From NCBI RefSeq assembly GCF_031127905.1, contig NZ_JARXIC010000006.1:1-64000 (forward strand): a stretch of 64,000 nt of DNA, given 5' to 3'. Position numbers and translations under genes: made by a program. Source of the stretch: Thalassobacterium sedimentorum (GTDB lineage Bacteria > Verrucomicrobiota > Verrucomicrobiia > Opitutales > Coraliomargaritaceae). Below, piece by piece: positions 18,831-27,777 of the stretch (position 1 is its first letter; every line of letters starts with the position of its first letter). The notes beneath the pieces were generated by a model. That model had not been told where the DNA came from. It made no database searches and saw only the letters and a program-made list of their open reading frames with translations.

Positions 18831-20309
18831 ATGAACCTTCTGAGTCTCCTTGTTTTTATCTTATACACATCCTGTAGCGTTCTACTGCTTTTTTATGGAA
18901 TCAATACTTACTTAGTTCTCTATCTTTACCTGCGTAAGCGACAGGCGAATTTGGAGAGCGATATCAGCACCGAGGCACAGTTCTCCGATCATTTTCAAGG
19001 ACGCGAGGACCTACCTGTCGTGACGACACAGATTCCGCTCTATAATGAGGTTAATGTCGCCGAACGTGTGATTCGTGCAGTGGCAGCGATGGACTATCCA
19101 CTTGCCTGCCATGAGATTCAAGTGTTAGATGATTCTGATGATGAAACCTGTGCTTTGGTTGATCAGGTGGCTGCTGACTTGCGTGAACAGGGGCACTGGG
19201 TCGAAGTCTTTCGTCGTCAGGATCGCACCGGTTATAAGGCTGGCGCACTCGAGGCAGGGATGGCAGTCAGTCATGGCGAGTATATTGCGATCTTTGACAG
19301 TGATTTTATCCCTCCAGCTGATTTTCTACGTCGCACACTTGCTCATTTGTGGGCCGACGAAAAGTGTGGCCTAGTGCAGGCGCGCTGGGATCACGTGAAT
19401 CAGGATCAATCCTGGCTGACACGTGTGCAAGCTATGGGGATTGACGGGCACTTCGTGATTGAGCAGACCGCACGCAATCGTAATGGACTGTTTATGAATT
19501 TCTGTGGCACTGCAGGTGTATGGCGTCGTGCGGCAATCAACGATTCCGGGGGCTGGCAGCATGACACCGTAACCGAGGATTTGGATCTTTCTTATCGTGC
19601 ACAGATGCGCGGCTGGCGTTTTCATTATTTGCCCACGCTACTTGTGCCCGCAGAATTACCGCCCACATATAGCGCATTTAAGAGTCAACAATATCGTTGG
19701 GCAAAGGGGACGCTGCAAACTGCCCGCAAACTGTTGCCAACGGTCTGGCGTGCGCCCATGCCTTTTTTTAAAAAATTACAAGCGACGGTACATCTGACAC
19801 GTTATGGATTGAATCTACAGATGGCTTTGATTGCGGTGCTGGTCTTGCCCTTGATACTTAGTCTAGGTGAGGGTGGGGTCTGGTTCTATCGTTCCGTGCT
19901 TTTTATCAGTTTGTTGATTCCTGCGGCGATTGGTCCCAGCTTGGGCTATATTGTTTGCCAATATAGTGAGCATCCAGATACGTGGAAACGACGCATTGCC
20001 TTTCTACCATTCCTCTTACTGGTAGGATTTGGCATTTGTTTATCCAATGGCAAAGCTGTATTAGCTGGAATGTTTGGGAATGATAGTACCTTCGTGCGCA
20101 CGCCCAAGTCTGGTGAGAAGAGCCTGAAGGACTACTTGGTCAAGCGTGATTGGATGCCGCGCATTGAAATGATCTTTGCTGCTTATTGTGCCATTACCAT
20201 TGGCGTGCTGGCTTACTTGGGGCTGTATGGCTTGATGCCATTTGTTGCGGTGTATACACTTGGATTTGGCGTTATCGGTTCAAAGGGCCTCGCCGAAGCA
20301 CGAGTCTAG
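18831..20309 (+). CDS. Membrane glycosyltransferase family 2 (processive, cellulose-synthase-like)
   Basis: A 492-residue protein with an N-terminal membrane helix, a cytosolic GT-A domain and about four C-terminal helices. The GT2 processive motifs appear in order: LDDSDDET, FDSDF (the metal-binding DxD), TEDLDLSYR (catalytic base) and QQYRWAKG (QxxRW). These are the D,D,D,QxxRW signature of BcsA-like and glucomannan-synthase-like enzymes. It would polymerise or transfer a nucleotide sugar across the inner membrane. No c-di-GMP PilZ domain is seen. The next gene starts five bases after its stop. Confidence 0.88.
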   Translation: MNLLSLLVFILYTSCSVLLLFYGINTYLVLYLYLRKRQANLESDISTEAQFSDHFQGREDLPVVTTQIPLYNEVNVAERVIRAVAAMDYPLACHEIQVLDDSDDETCALVDQVAADLREQGHWVEVFRRQDRTGYKAGALEAGMAVSHGEYIAIFDSDFIPPADFLRRTLAHLWADEKCGLVQARWDHVNQDQSWLTRVQAMGIDGHFVIEQTARNRNGLFMNFCGTAGVWRRAAINDSGGWQHDTVTEDLDLSYRAQMRGWRFHYLPTLLVPAELPPTYSAFKSQQYRWAKGTLQTARKLLPTVWRAPMPFFKKLQATVHLTRYGLNLQMALIAVLVLPLILSLGEGGVWFYRSVLFISLLIPAAIGPSLGYIVCQYSEHPDTWKRRIAFLPFLLLVGFGICLSNGKAVLAGMFGNDSTFVRTPKSGEKSLKDYLVKRDWMPRIEMIFAAYCAITIGVLAYLGLYGLMPFVAVYTLGFGVIGSKGLAEARV

Positions 20310-20314
20310 GCGGC

Positions 20315-22375
20315 ATGCATGCCCGTAGTGCAGCCTGGTTGCTCAGCCTTATAATTGCAGGCGCAGCTGCTTGGGGCTATACGATCGTGACGTCTGAATT
20401 TGATGCGGCTGGTGCGCCGCGTGCACTATGTTTTGTAGTCATCGGAGCCGCGGGTGTATTGAGCATTTTTCTGTTCCCGCACTTAAAACAAGGCAGAACG
20501 CTACAGTTAGCGATTTGGTTGCCGGCGATTTCACTACGTATTTTGCTACTGCCTGCGGCACCTTCAGATGATGTCAGTCGCTATTTATGGGAGGGGCAAC
20601 TCGTGAACGAAGGTATGAGCCCATATGCGCAAACTGCAGACTCGGAATCTGTACGTGCATATCGTGATGCCCAGTGGGCGCTGATGAATCACAAAGACCA
20701 GCCCACCGCCTATCCGCCGTTGTCGGAATTGAGCTTTGCTGTAGTCGCACAAGTAGCTTACCATTCGCTAGCGTTTAAGCTGTTGTTTGTTTTCGCGGAC
20801 TTACTGACATTGGCAGCCGTGCTGCGCTTGTTACAATTACGTGGAATCGCGTTACAGTATTCTGGGTTTTATGCACTATCGCCAATTATATTGATCGCAT
20901 ATGCCGGTGAAGGGCACTTTGATGCGTTGATGGTGGCTGCCCTAGCTTGGGGTGTCTGGGCAGCCGCAGACGGACGTGAAAAGTTGTCATCGTTTTTGGT
21001 CGCCATGGCCACTGGTGTTAAGTGGATATCCTTGCCACTATTACCATTTGTGATATGGGGGAATGAGCAGAGTAAAGAGGGCGGCGTTTTCGCGATATGG
21101 ACAGCGCTGAGGCAACGTAGCCCGCATCTATTTATCGCGCTGCTGACACTGATCTTTCCGGCTTTATATTTTTGGGAATCGTTGCCAGCTTTGTTTGAGG
21201 GACTATTTCGATTTGGAGGGACGCGAAGCTTTAACGGGCCGGTATATGATATTATGCTGCTTGGGCTGAATCTACCGCGTGCCGTTTGCTCCTCGCTGGT
21301 GATTGGCTTGCTAGCAGTCGTCTGTCTTTGGCGCTGGAGCCTGCGGGGGCGTTGCACTTTGGATGCCCATGTTCGCTGGATTTTGGGCGTATTGATCGTG
21401 CTCTCGCCGACTGTTCATTTTTGGTATCTTGGATGGGTCTTACCTTTCGTCTGTTTACGTCCTAGTTTACCATGGATTATTCTGTCGCTGACCAGTGGGC
21501 TATATTTTCTGGTTTGGTCTAACGAAATCTGGGGGTTGAGTGTTTGGCAACGCTGGGGACTGTGGTCCCCCTTCTTTTTGGCCTTGATCTATGAAATCTG
21601 GAGTACGCGGGGGCGGGTGATGTTTCCTATCAGGCGTACACTGGGTGAATCCGTGACAATTTCGATAATTATTCCTACTTTAAATATCGTGGATAAACTC
21701 GAAGGCGCATTGAGTTGTGTGGCGCAGCAGACCCTGCAGCCAATTGAGATCATTTGCGTTGATGCTGGTTCCAGCGATGGAACTGTAGCATTGGCGAAAG
21801 CGAATGCGCTTCCTGTAAGTGTAATCGAATCCGAGCAGGGGCGCGGGCAACAAATAGCTACGGGAATCGCGGCTGCCTCTGGCTCTTGGGTATGTATTCT
21901 GCACGCCGATGCACTGTTATCCCCTCAGGCATTAGAGTGCTTAGATCGAAGTGTATCTGTGGACCCTGAGGTTTGTGGGGGGGCCTTAGGGCAACGCTTT
22001 GCAGATAACCATGCAGAGTTATTGCCGATCGAAGTGCTGAATGATGGACGCGCATTGTTCTCACGCACTGCATTTGGTGACCAAGTGCAATTTTTTCACC
22101 GTATGACCGCATTGCGCCATCAACTCATGCCAGCACAACCATTGATGGAGGATGTTGAGTCCAGTTGGCGTTTGCGCGAGACTAGTGGTTTTGTATTTAT
22201 GAATCAACCCTGTGAGGTTTGTCATCGCAGTTGGAACGCGTCTGAGTGGTTCACGCGTTTTCGTTTAGTCATGAGCCTTGTGTCACGTTACCGCTTTGCA
22301 CGCTTGAGGAGCCGTGGCCAAGCAGAAGCGCTCAGCCATAGCCTCTACCGCGAATACTATAAGTGTGGTAAATGA
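20315..22375 (+). CDS. Fusion of a GT-C-type membrane mannosyltransferase-like domain with a GT2 (TIGR04283-like)
   Basis: From the ATG at 20315 the protein has 686 residues. An alternative upstream start at 20186 would overlap the preceding gene by more than 120 bases and is disregarded. Residues 1 to about 430 contain roughly ten membrane helices and an early acidic loop (PSDDVSRYLWEGQL) as in polyprenyl-phosphate-dependent GT-C enzymes. From about 445 a soluble GT-A domain begins (ISIIIPTLNIVDKLEGAL, VDAGSSDGTV, LHADALLSP), the pattern of the TIGR04283 transferase-2 family. Such GT2 proteins are usually stand-alone; the fusion suggests both steps act on one lipid-linked or membrane substrate. 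The five-base spacing couples it to the upstream GT2. Confidence 0.8.
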   Translation: MHARSAAWLLSLIIAGAAAWGYTIVTSEFDAAGAPRALCFVVIGAAGVLSIFLFPHLKQGRTLQLAIWLPAISLRILLLPAAPSDDVSRYLWEGQLVNEGMSPYAQTADSESVRAYRDAQWALMNHKDQPTAYPPLSELSFAVVAQVAYHSLAFKLLFVFADLLTLAAVLRLLQLRGIALQYSGFYALSPIILIAYAGEGHFDALMVAALAWGVWAAADGREKLSSFLVAMATGVKWISLPLLPFVIWGNEQSKEGGVFAIWTALRQRSPHLFIALLTLIFPALYFWESLPALFEGLFRFGGTRSFNGPVYDIMLLGLNLPRAVCSSLVIGLLAVVCLWRWSLRGRCTLDAHVRWILGVLIVLSPTVHFWYLGWVLPFVCLRPSLPWIILSLTSGLYFLVWSNEIWGLSVWQRWGLWSPFFLALIYEIWSTRGRVMFPIRRTLGESVTISIIIPTLNIVDKLEGALSCVAQQTLQPIEIICVDAGSSDGTVALAKANALPVSVIESEQGRGQQIATGIAAASGSWVCILHADALLSPQALECLDRSVSVDPEVCGGALGQRFADNHAELLPIEVLNDGRALFSRTAFGDQVQFFHRMTALRHQLMPAQPLMEDVESSWRLRETSGFVFMNQPCEVCHRSWNASEWFTRFRLVMSLVSRYRFARLRSRGQAEALSHSLYREYYKCGK

Positions 22376-22520
22376 GTCATTGCCGTCGTCAGCGATGATT
22401 TATTTCGCTTGAAGTTGATTTGTCTTAACGCTTACCACCACTCGTGTGGTATCAGAATTTCGATTGAGCAAGTCTACCGAGAGTTCACTTGATTACATTA
22501 TTTTCCCGCGGTAGGGATCA

Positions 22521-23624
22521 TCACTCTAGATAGCCTTGAATCAGAGAATCCCATTCGTCACTGTAAAGCACTTGTAGCAGTGCTCGATTCAGCGTTTCAC
22601 GTAAGGGCATCTCGTTACGTAGCCCAAAAGCATAATACTGATCTTCGATTCTATTCGGCAAGACTTGTAGCGTTTCATTCGCTTGCAGTTTTAATTGATA
22701 TTTAAGCATCGGAGCATCATGTACGACCGCATCAACGTTTCCTTTTGCTAAAGCAGTGACAGCACTACTAAGGGTCTCAAAATGACGGAACCTGATACCT
22801 TCGTTGTTTAAAAATACAGCTGCACTCGAGTCTCTTAATACAGCTACTTTTGCTCCGTGCAAATCATCCAAACTTTGAATTCGAGTTTGTAAGCTGCTAA
22901 CAGTCAATGAAGATGCGATCGCGGCCGTAAATCCCGAAATAATAATGATCGCCGCAAACATCCAGATTAATCCGACAATACGGCCGCCTAGCGTTTTCGG
23001 TGACTTGTCCCCATAACCAACCGTCGTCATTGTGACTGCTGACCACCAGAATCCAGAGCCAATCCCTTCTGCTGTGGTGCCTCCAAACTCATCATTGTGG
23101 CGGTGCTCGAACCACCAAATGAGTAGTCCAAAGGCAAATAGCACACCAATCAATGCACCCGCGGCCGATAAAAACGGCAGTGAGAAGAAACGACGTGCAG
23201 TTTGTAGCCAGCCAGCAGGGGTCACTTCAGTAGCAATAGCGAGTCCTGAACGCATGAAGGGGTTCGTGAAGTCAAAGTTCGCTTCACGCTCTTGACTTAC
23301 AGTTAGCGCCGCCACACCAAGGTCAACCTCTCCCTTAGTCAATGCATCAAGTAATTCCGACAAACTTAAAGGCTCTAGCGTGTATTGAATCCCCGCGGAG
23401 TCCGCCATTTTCTGCCAGAGTTCGATTGCGATGCCTTGCCATTGTCCGTTGTCCGACTGAAAGGCGAAGGGGGCCGCGTCGCGTATGCCAACTCGTATCG
23501 AGACGTCGTTATTTGCCTGCGCTTGAGTTATCATACTGCCTGCTAGAGTTAGTAGCCAAAGCAAGCTTGTTAGTAGTCGATTCCATTGCAGGCGGGCGAT
23601 CATGAGTTTTACACTAAACTGCAT
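22521..23624 (-). CDS. Ionotropic glutamate receptor-like ligand-gated channel with K+-type filter (GluR0-like)
   Basis: A 367-residue protein. After a signal peptide, residues about 42-135 form ligand-binding lobe S1, with the carboxylate-binding arginine at Arg113 in SQEREANFDFTNPFM. Next come helix M1 (about 152-172), a pore loop with TVGYGD at 201-206, helix M2 ending SGFTAAIASSLTV (230-242), then lobe S2 with VHDAPMLKYQ, where Asp303 sits at the amine-binding acidic position of amino-acid receptors. This S1-M1-P-M2-S2 order is that of Synechocystis GluR0, a glutamate-gated potassium channel. A second ATG at 23603 would shorten the signal region. It follows the alpha/beta hydrolase gene by 38 bases on the same strand. 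Confidence 0.88.
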   Translation of the reverse strand: MQFSVKLMIARLQWNRLLTSLLWLLTLAGSMITQAQANNDVSIRVGIRDAAPFAFQSDNGQWQGIAIELWQKMADSAGIQYTLEPLSLSELLDALTKGEVDLGVAALTVSQEREANFDFTNPFMRSGLAIATEVTPAGWLQTARRFFSLPFLSAAGALIGVLFAFGLLIWWFEHRHNDEFGGTTAEGIGSGFWWSAVTMTTVGYGDKSPKTLGGRIVGLIWMFAAIIIISGFTAAIASSLTVSSLQTRIQSLDDLHGAKVAVLRDSSAAVFLNNEGIRFRHFETLSSAVTALAKGNVDAVVHDAPMLKYQLKLQANETLQVLPNRIEDQYYAFGLRNEMPLRETLNRALLQVLYSDEWDSLIQGYLE

Positions 23625-23662
23625 TCAAAATGAGTCAATTTATACTTACCTACGGGAATTGA

Positions 23663-24703
23663 TCAATGTGCAGCTGTTTGTTGTGAAGCTGGGGCAGCGC
23701 GCTCTTCACTATATGAATTATGAGTTTTTAGAAATTCTAGATAGGGTGGAAAGAAGCGAGCGAATGCTTCGATTTGTGGTAAATGTCCAAGACCTTCGAG
23801 TTCCACCAGTGTCGAGTCCGGGATTGCCGCGTGAGCCAATCGTCCAAGTTGCGGGTAATTGCCGAGTGTGGCACGTTTTTCCTCTGAAACTAAATTCTTA
23901 CCCAGCGCAGTTGTATCCCGTTGACCAATAATTAATAGGGTAGGCACTGCAATTTGATCAAATTCATGGACGACCGGCTGCGTATAGATCATGTCATAGG
24001 TAAGTGCCTGGTTCCATGCCATGCGAGCATACTGAGGGCTTTGAATAAATAGCGTTAATAATTCAACCCAGGCGTCATATGCTGGCTTCCATTGGCCATC
24101 ATAATAGGAATCCAGTTGGTAGGCTCGGATTTTTTCCGGCGTCTTATTCAATTCAGATTGATACCAAGCGTCGACTGATACGTAAGGAACTCCCTTAGCC
24201 TTCCAATCCTCCAGTCCGATCGGGTTCAGCAAGGTCAAACTTGTGGTCATTTCCGGATACATTAAAGCAAAACGCGAGGCAATCATCCCTCCCATAGAAT
24301 GTCCGAGCACGTGCACCTTTTGGATCTGAAGCGACTCTAGTAACTGCCGAGTATTTTGCGCTAATTGCTGAAAGCTATACTGGTAATTTTCAGGTTTTGA
24401 AGACTTCCCGAATCCAATCTGATCTGGCATGACTACACGATAGCCCTCTTGTAGTAAAGCGCGGGCGGTTTCTTCGAAATAGGCGCCTGAAAAGTTTTTA
24501 CCGTGTAGCAATAATACCGTTGCTAGCGCCTCGCCCCGGGGAGCGACATCCATATAACTCATTTCGAGGCTTTGTTGCTGACTCTCGACTAGGTAGTTGT
24601 TTACAGTGAAGGGGTAATCAAAGCTCTCTAAGCGTATATTGGCTTCAGCTATGGTGAAGATGGAAAGCAAGATGGGCAGTATGTATGCGCTGGTTCGTTT
24701 CAT
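23663..24703 (-). CDS. Exported alpha/beta hydrolase
   Basis: A 346-residue protein with a signal peptide (residues 1 to about 21, ending AEA). It has the alpha/beta-hydrolase core: LLLHGKNFSG (oxyanion loop), GYRVVMPDQIGFGKS, nucleophile Ser136 in GHSMGG, TLLIIGQRDTTALG (acid region) and LEGLGHLPQIE (catalytic histidine). Length and motif order match epoxide-hydrolase/esterase relatives. The natural substrate is unknown; export suggests a periplasmic ester or lipid. It is upstream of the receptor-like channel on the same strand, perhaps co-transcribed. Confidence 0.88.
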   Translation of the reverse strand: MKRTSAYILPILLSIFTIAEANIRLESFDYPFTVNNYLVESQQQSLEMSYMDVAPRGEALATVLLLHGKNFSGAYFEETARALLQEGYRVVMPDQIGFGKSSKPENYQYSFQQLAQNTRQLLESLQIQKVHVLGHSMGGMIASRFALMYPEMTTSLTLLNPIGLEDWKAKGVPYVSVDAWYQSELNKTPEKIRAYQLDSYYDGQWKPAYDAWVELLTLFIQSPQYARMAWNQALTYDMIYTQPVVHEFDQIAVPTLLIIGQRDTTALGKNLVSEEKRATLGNYPQLGRLAHAAIPDSTLVELEGLGHLPQIEAFARFFPPYLEFLKTHNSYSEERAAPASQQTAAH

Positions 24704-24769
24704 AGGAGTATGGCTAACTATTTTTTATAGCAGAGCAAATGAACTGTGGAGAAAAATGGAGTGTCTGTT

Positions 24770-24789
24770 CACATCACAGGTGTGATGTG
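24770..24789. promoter_or_regulatory. 20-bp operator-like palindrome upstream of yjdM
   Basis: CACATCACA-GG-TGTGATGTG is a perfect 9-bp inverted repeat around two central bases. It lies in the divergent spacer between the alpha/beta hydrolase (minus) and yjdM (plus), about 60 bases from each start. The core TGTGA...TCACA resembles a CRP/FNR-type site, though the spacing differs from the E. coli CRP consensus. No regulator for it is in the window. Confidence 0.5.
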
Positions 24790-24848
24790 GTGATTTTCAG
24801 CACATTTCGATGCTTGCCTCATTATGCATCTTTGCTTCAGGTAATGTA

Positions 24849-25190
24849 ATGTCTGAATTACCAAACTGTCCCAAGTGCGACTCTGAATATACCTATGAAG
24901 ATGGTAGTTTAATCGTATGCCCTGACTGCGGGCATGAGTTTACGCTGGAATCTTTGGAGGAATCGTCAAAGGACACTGTTGAATATCGTGATGCCTTTGG
25001 TACACCGCTTACAGACGGAGACACCGTCACCGTGATTAAAGACCTTAAGGTTGGGGGCACTTCGTCGACACTTAAGATTGGAACCAAGGTGAAGAATATC
25101 CGGCTGGTTGGTGGGGATCATGATATTGATTGTAAGATCAAAGGTTTTGGAGGAATGAAATTGAAATCTGAATTTGTTAAGAAGGCCTAG
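24849..25190 (+). CDS. yjdM: YjdM (PhnA) family zinc-ribbon protein
   Basis: From the ATG at 24849 the protein has 113 residues, close to E. coli YjdM; an ATG at 24810 would add 13 residues that do not belong to the family. The N-terminal zinc ribbon has two CxxC knuckles (CPKCDSEY and CPDCGHEF). The C-terminal SH3-like part carries [17 protein letters not shown] and the terminal [17 protein letters not shown]. The family was once called PhnA, although phosphonoacetate hydrolase activity belongs to unrelated proteins; its role is unsettled. The nitrilase gene follows 30 bases later. Confidence 0.93.
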   Translation: MSELPNCPKCDSEYTYEDGSLIVCPDCGHEFTLESLEESSKDTVEYRDAFGTPLTDGDTVTVIKDLKVGGTSSTLKIGTKVKNIRLVGGDHDIDCKIKGFGGMKLKSEFVKKA

Positions 25191-25220
25191 AGAGGCTGCT
25201 ATAGAAACTTAGGGAATCGT

Positions 25221-26018
25221 ATGAAACTCGCACTTGCTCAGTTCGAAGTCGCCCGTGCTAATCCAGCAGAGAATCTCGTACGAATCGGAGAGCGAGCAAC
25301 AACAGCATCAGCCGCTGGTGTCGATTTACTGTGTTTGCCAGAAATGTGCACCACAGGCTTTGATTGGTCTTATAATCGGGAGCATTTGGCAGCGGCGTCT
25401 AAAATTATTGATGCGGTGGCAACTATTGCCCGTTCCCACTCACTGGCAATATGTGGTTCCTTTTTAGAGCAAACAGAGAGCGGGAATGCAGCCAATTGTT
25501 TTTGTTATTTCGATGCAAATGGTGTGCTGTTAGCGAGTTATCGCAAGTTACATTTGTTTACTTTATTTCGCGAAGAACAGCATGTCGAAGCGGGCAATGA
25601 GTGCATCACCGTAGCTACCGATTTTGGGACGATTGCAGCAGCAATCTGTTATGATTTACGCTTCCCTGAGTTGTTCCGGCGTAATACTGCATCGGGTGCG
25701 TTTATGCACATCTTACCCGCTGCATTTCCACATCCACGCTTGGATCATTGGCGTACATTGGTAAGGGCACGTGCTATTGAAAACCAAACATACTTCGTTG
25801 CTGTCAATCAATGCGGACTTGAAGGTCATCATGGTAGCGTGGATAAAACTCAATACTTTGGTCACTCGATGGTCGTGGATCCATGGGGTGAGATCGTGCT
25901 GGAGGCCGATGAAAACGAATCTCTTCTTGATATTGAGATTGATCCCAGATCGGTGGATCAAGTTCGTTCGAAACTGAGCGCGTGGGACGATCGAAGAGAA
26001 GACTTATTCCGCATTTAA
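25221..26018 (+). CDS. Carbon-nitrogen hydrolase (omega-amidase/Nit2-like)
   Basis: A 265-residue cytosolic nitrilase-superfamily enzyme with the Glu-Lys-Cys triad at Glu41 (CLPEMCTTGFDW), Lys109 (YRKLHLF) and Cys143 (AICYDLRFPELFR). The motif surroundings and length match omega-amidases (Nit2, E. coli YafV), which hydrolyse alpha-ketoglutaramate and ketosuccinamate in methionine-salvage and glutamine metabolism. It may be co-transcribed with yjdM. Convergent with the sialate esterase gene, with a hairpin between them. Confidence 0.88.
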   Translation: MKLALAQFEVARANPAENLVRIGERATTASAAGVDLLCLPEMCTTGFDWSYNREHLAAASKIIDAVATIARSHSLAICGSFLEQTESGNAANCFCYFDANGVLLASYRKLHLFTLFREEQHVEAGNECITVATDFGTIAAAICYDLRFPELFRRNTASGAFMHILPAAFPHPRLDHWRTLVRARAIENQTYFVAVNQCGLEGHHGSVDKTQYFGHSMVVDPWGEIVLEADENESLLDIEIDPRSVDQVRSKLSAWDDRREDLFRI

Positions 26019-26089
26019 GCTGTACGTCTGAATTCAAACAGCGGTCTGTGTTGAGTCCAATACGGCGATAGGCATCGCATTAAATTGTC

Positions 26090-26113
26090 AAGTAATTGAT
26101 GCTTCGATTACTT
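26090..26113. terminator. 10-bp hairpin between convergent genes
   Basis: AAGTAATTGA (26090-26099) pairs with TCGATTACTT (26104-26113) through one G-U pair around a 4-base loop. It overlaps the stop codon of the minus-strand esterase gene and follows the nitrilase stop by about 70 bases. An AT-rich stem without a T-run makes it a weak terminator candidate. Confidence 0.4.
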
Positions 26114-27665
26114 AAGGCGTCTTTGTATGCGCTGTGATTCCCGGCCAATCATCACTCCTAAATGGTGTTAGCGGCAATCCGGCTCTGTCATAGACATTGA
26201 CGATTGGATTGTCTGCCCATCCGTAACGGACAGCAACAGGATTCGGCACTTCGTCACTCCAAACCTGTATTTTATTGCTTCCAATTTGCTTTGCTTCGGC
26301 CCAAACAAATTTACGGTTTACACCTGCAATGGTAAATCCAAGTGGTTGTTTTACATCAAATGTATACAGACTCCCATCGACATGTTCGAAGGTAATTAAA
26401 GCCTGTCCGTCTTTAAATTCGACTGATTGCATTTGAGGACTTTGATAAGCGAGATTATAGTTATAATCTCTTGCAAGTGCGATACGTGCTAAGCGTTCGC
26501 TGACTGTATGCTTGTCGCGGGGGTGAATATCACGGCCTTCGCCAGCATCTATGATGATGGCTTGAGCGACATTATCGAGTCTTTCCAAGGTTAAACTTTG
26601 AGCTTCACGTAGTTCTGCCCATTCGCTTTGCACGGGAACGCTTTTTTCATCGCGGTAATCAGCTAACTGCACCCAATAAAATGGAAAATCGCCTAGGCCC
26701 CAACGTTGACGTATTGTTTGTATGAGTAAGGGAAACAGTTCGCGATACTGATACGCACGCTTAGTATTGGCCTCTCCTTGATACCATATCATGCCTCTAA
26801 TACCGTAGCCCAGTATTGGATGAACCATGGCATTATATAGATTAGCTGGGCGTTTCTGACCATTTCTATCATCGCGGGGAATTCTAGGCTTCGCCCCTTG
26901 GCGACCGCCGGCCTCCCAAGCCGCGATTTTCGTCTGAGCTGCAGCGACATCTGCATCGTAATCTTCTTGTGAATAAGCGGCCATCTTCCGGTCCCACCAG
27001 TTCATGAGTGGACTGAACATCGAATCTGCGTCAAGAGTTTCCCTCGGTAGCCATGCTTCGACAGTAGAGCCACCCCATGAATTATCGATCAACCCAATGG
27101 GAACATTTAATGTTTGATGGAGGCGTCGCCCAAAATAATAGCCAACTGCTGAAAAATCCTCTAAACTTTGATCAGTGCTTAGCTTCCATTCTCCCTTGAA
27201 ATCGTTCAATGGTCTCTCTGCGCTTTGCTGTCCAATTGTGAGTATTCGTATATTAGGTGAGTGAGTCACCAAACGCTCTAAATCCCAATCGTAACTTCTT
27301 TTAGCTCCGAGGGCCATATTGGATTGACCAGAACAAATCCAGACTTCTCCACTTAGAACATTTTCAAAACGTTTGACTATTTCATTCGCTTGTATGGCCA
27401 GAGTATAGGGACCACCAGCAGGAATCGGATCCAGGTCGATTCGCCATTTACCTTCAGAATTTGCTGTGGTGGACTTTGTTTGTCCGTCAATTTCCACTGA
27501 AACACTATAGCCAGCAATCGTAGATCCCCAAATGGGGACAGGTGCTTCACGTTGTAACACCATGTTATCACTGAAGATAGCAGGCAGCCAAAGTTCGGCT
27601 TGAAGTGGTGTTAACAACAGAAACCCAATAAAACTGGATAAGATAGTTCGTGTTAGATGCTGCAT
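26112..27665 (-). CDS. Sialate O-acetylesterase-like carbohydrate esterase (SGNH fold)
   Basis: From the ATG at 27665 the protein has 517 residues; a TTG at 27680 would add five. It has a signal peptide (ending LQAE), a beta-sandwich-like N-terminal portion (FSDNMVLQREAPVPIWG), and the SGNH blocks: ICSGQSNM (nucleophile serine), DNSWGGS, IWYQGEAN and the C-terminal DIHPRDKH with the catalytic histidine. Relatives remove O-acetyl groups from sialic acids or other glycans in the periplasm. It ends a five-gene minus-strand unit beginning at the FG-GAP protein, so it probably deacetylates the glycan of this locus, which need not be sialic acid. Confidence 0.87.
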   Translation of the reverse strand: MQHLTRTILSSFIGFLLLTPLQAELWLPAIFSDNMVLQREAPVPIWGSTIAGYSVSVEIDGQTKSTTANSEGKWRIDLDPIPAGGPYTLAIQANEIVKRFENVLSGEVWICSGQSNMALGAKRSYDWDLERLVTHSPNIRILTIGQQSAERPLNDFKGEWKLSTDQSLEDFSAVGYYFGRRLHQTLNVPIGLIDNSWGGSTVEAWLPRETLDADSMFSPLMNWWDRKMAAYSQEDYDADVAAAQTKIAAWEAGGRQGAKPRIPRDDRNGQKRPANLYNAMVHPILGYGIRGMIWYQGEANTKRAYQYRELFPLLIQTIRQRWGLGDFPFYWVQLADYRDEKSVPVQSEWAELREAQSLTLERLDNVAQAIIIDAGEGRDIHPRDKHTVSERLARIALARDYNYNLAYQSPQMQSVEFKDGQALITFEHVDGSLYTFDVKQPLGFTIAGVNRKFVWAEAKQIGSNKIQVWSDEVPNPVAVRYGWADNPIVNVYDRAGLPLTPFRSDDWPGITAHTKTP

Positions 27666-27777
27666 GATGATTGAATACAAATTTGTGGTTACTTCTTATA
27701 TTTTATGCCTTCACGCTTTTAGCGACAGTCAGCACCTTGCGTCTCTAATGTAGGTAGAATTGCTTGAAATAAATAAG

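Noticed and set aside
23347-23356. TCAAGTAATT inside the receptor-channel gene
   Set aside because: Lies within coding sequence without a nearby GTAATTAC, so it is taken as a chance match to the operator-like box.
26088-26097. TCAAGTAATT between the nitrilase and esterase genes
   Set aside because: It forms one arm of a hairpin at a convergent junction and is downstream of both genes, so it does not fit an operator.
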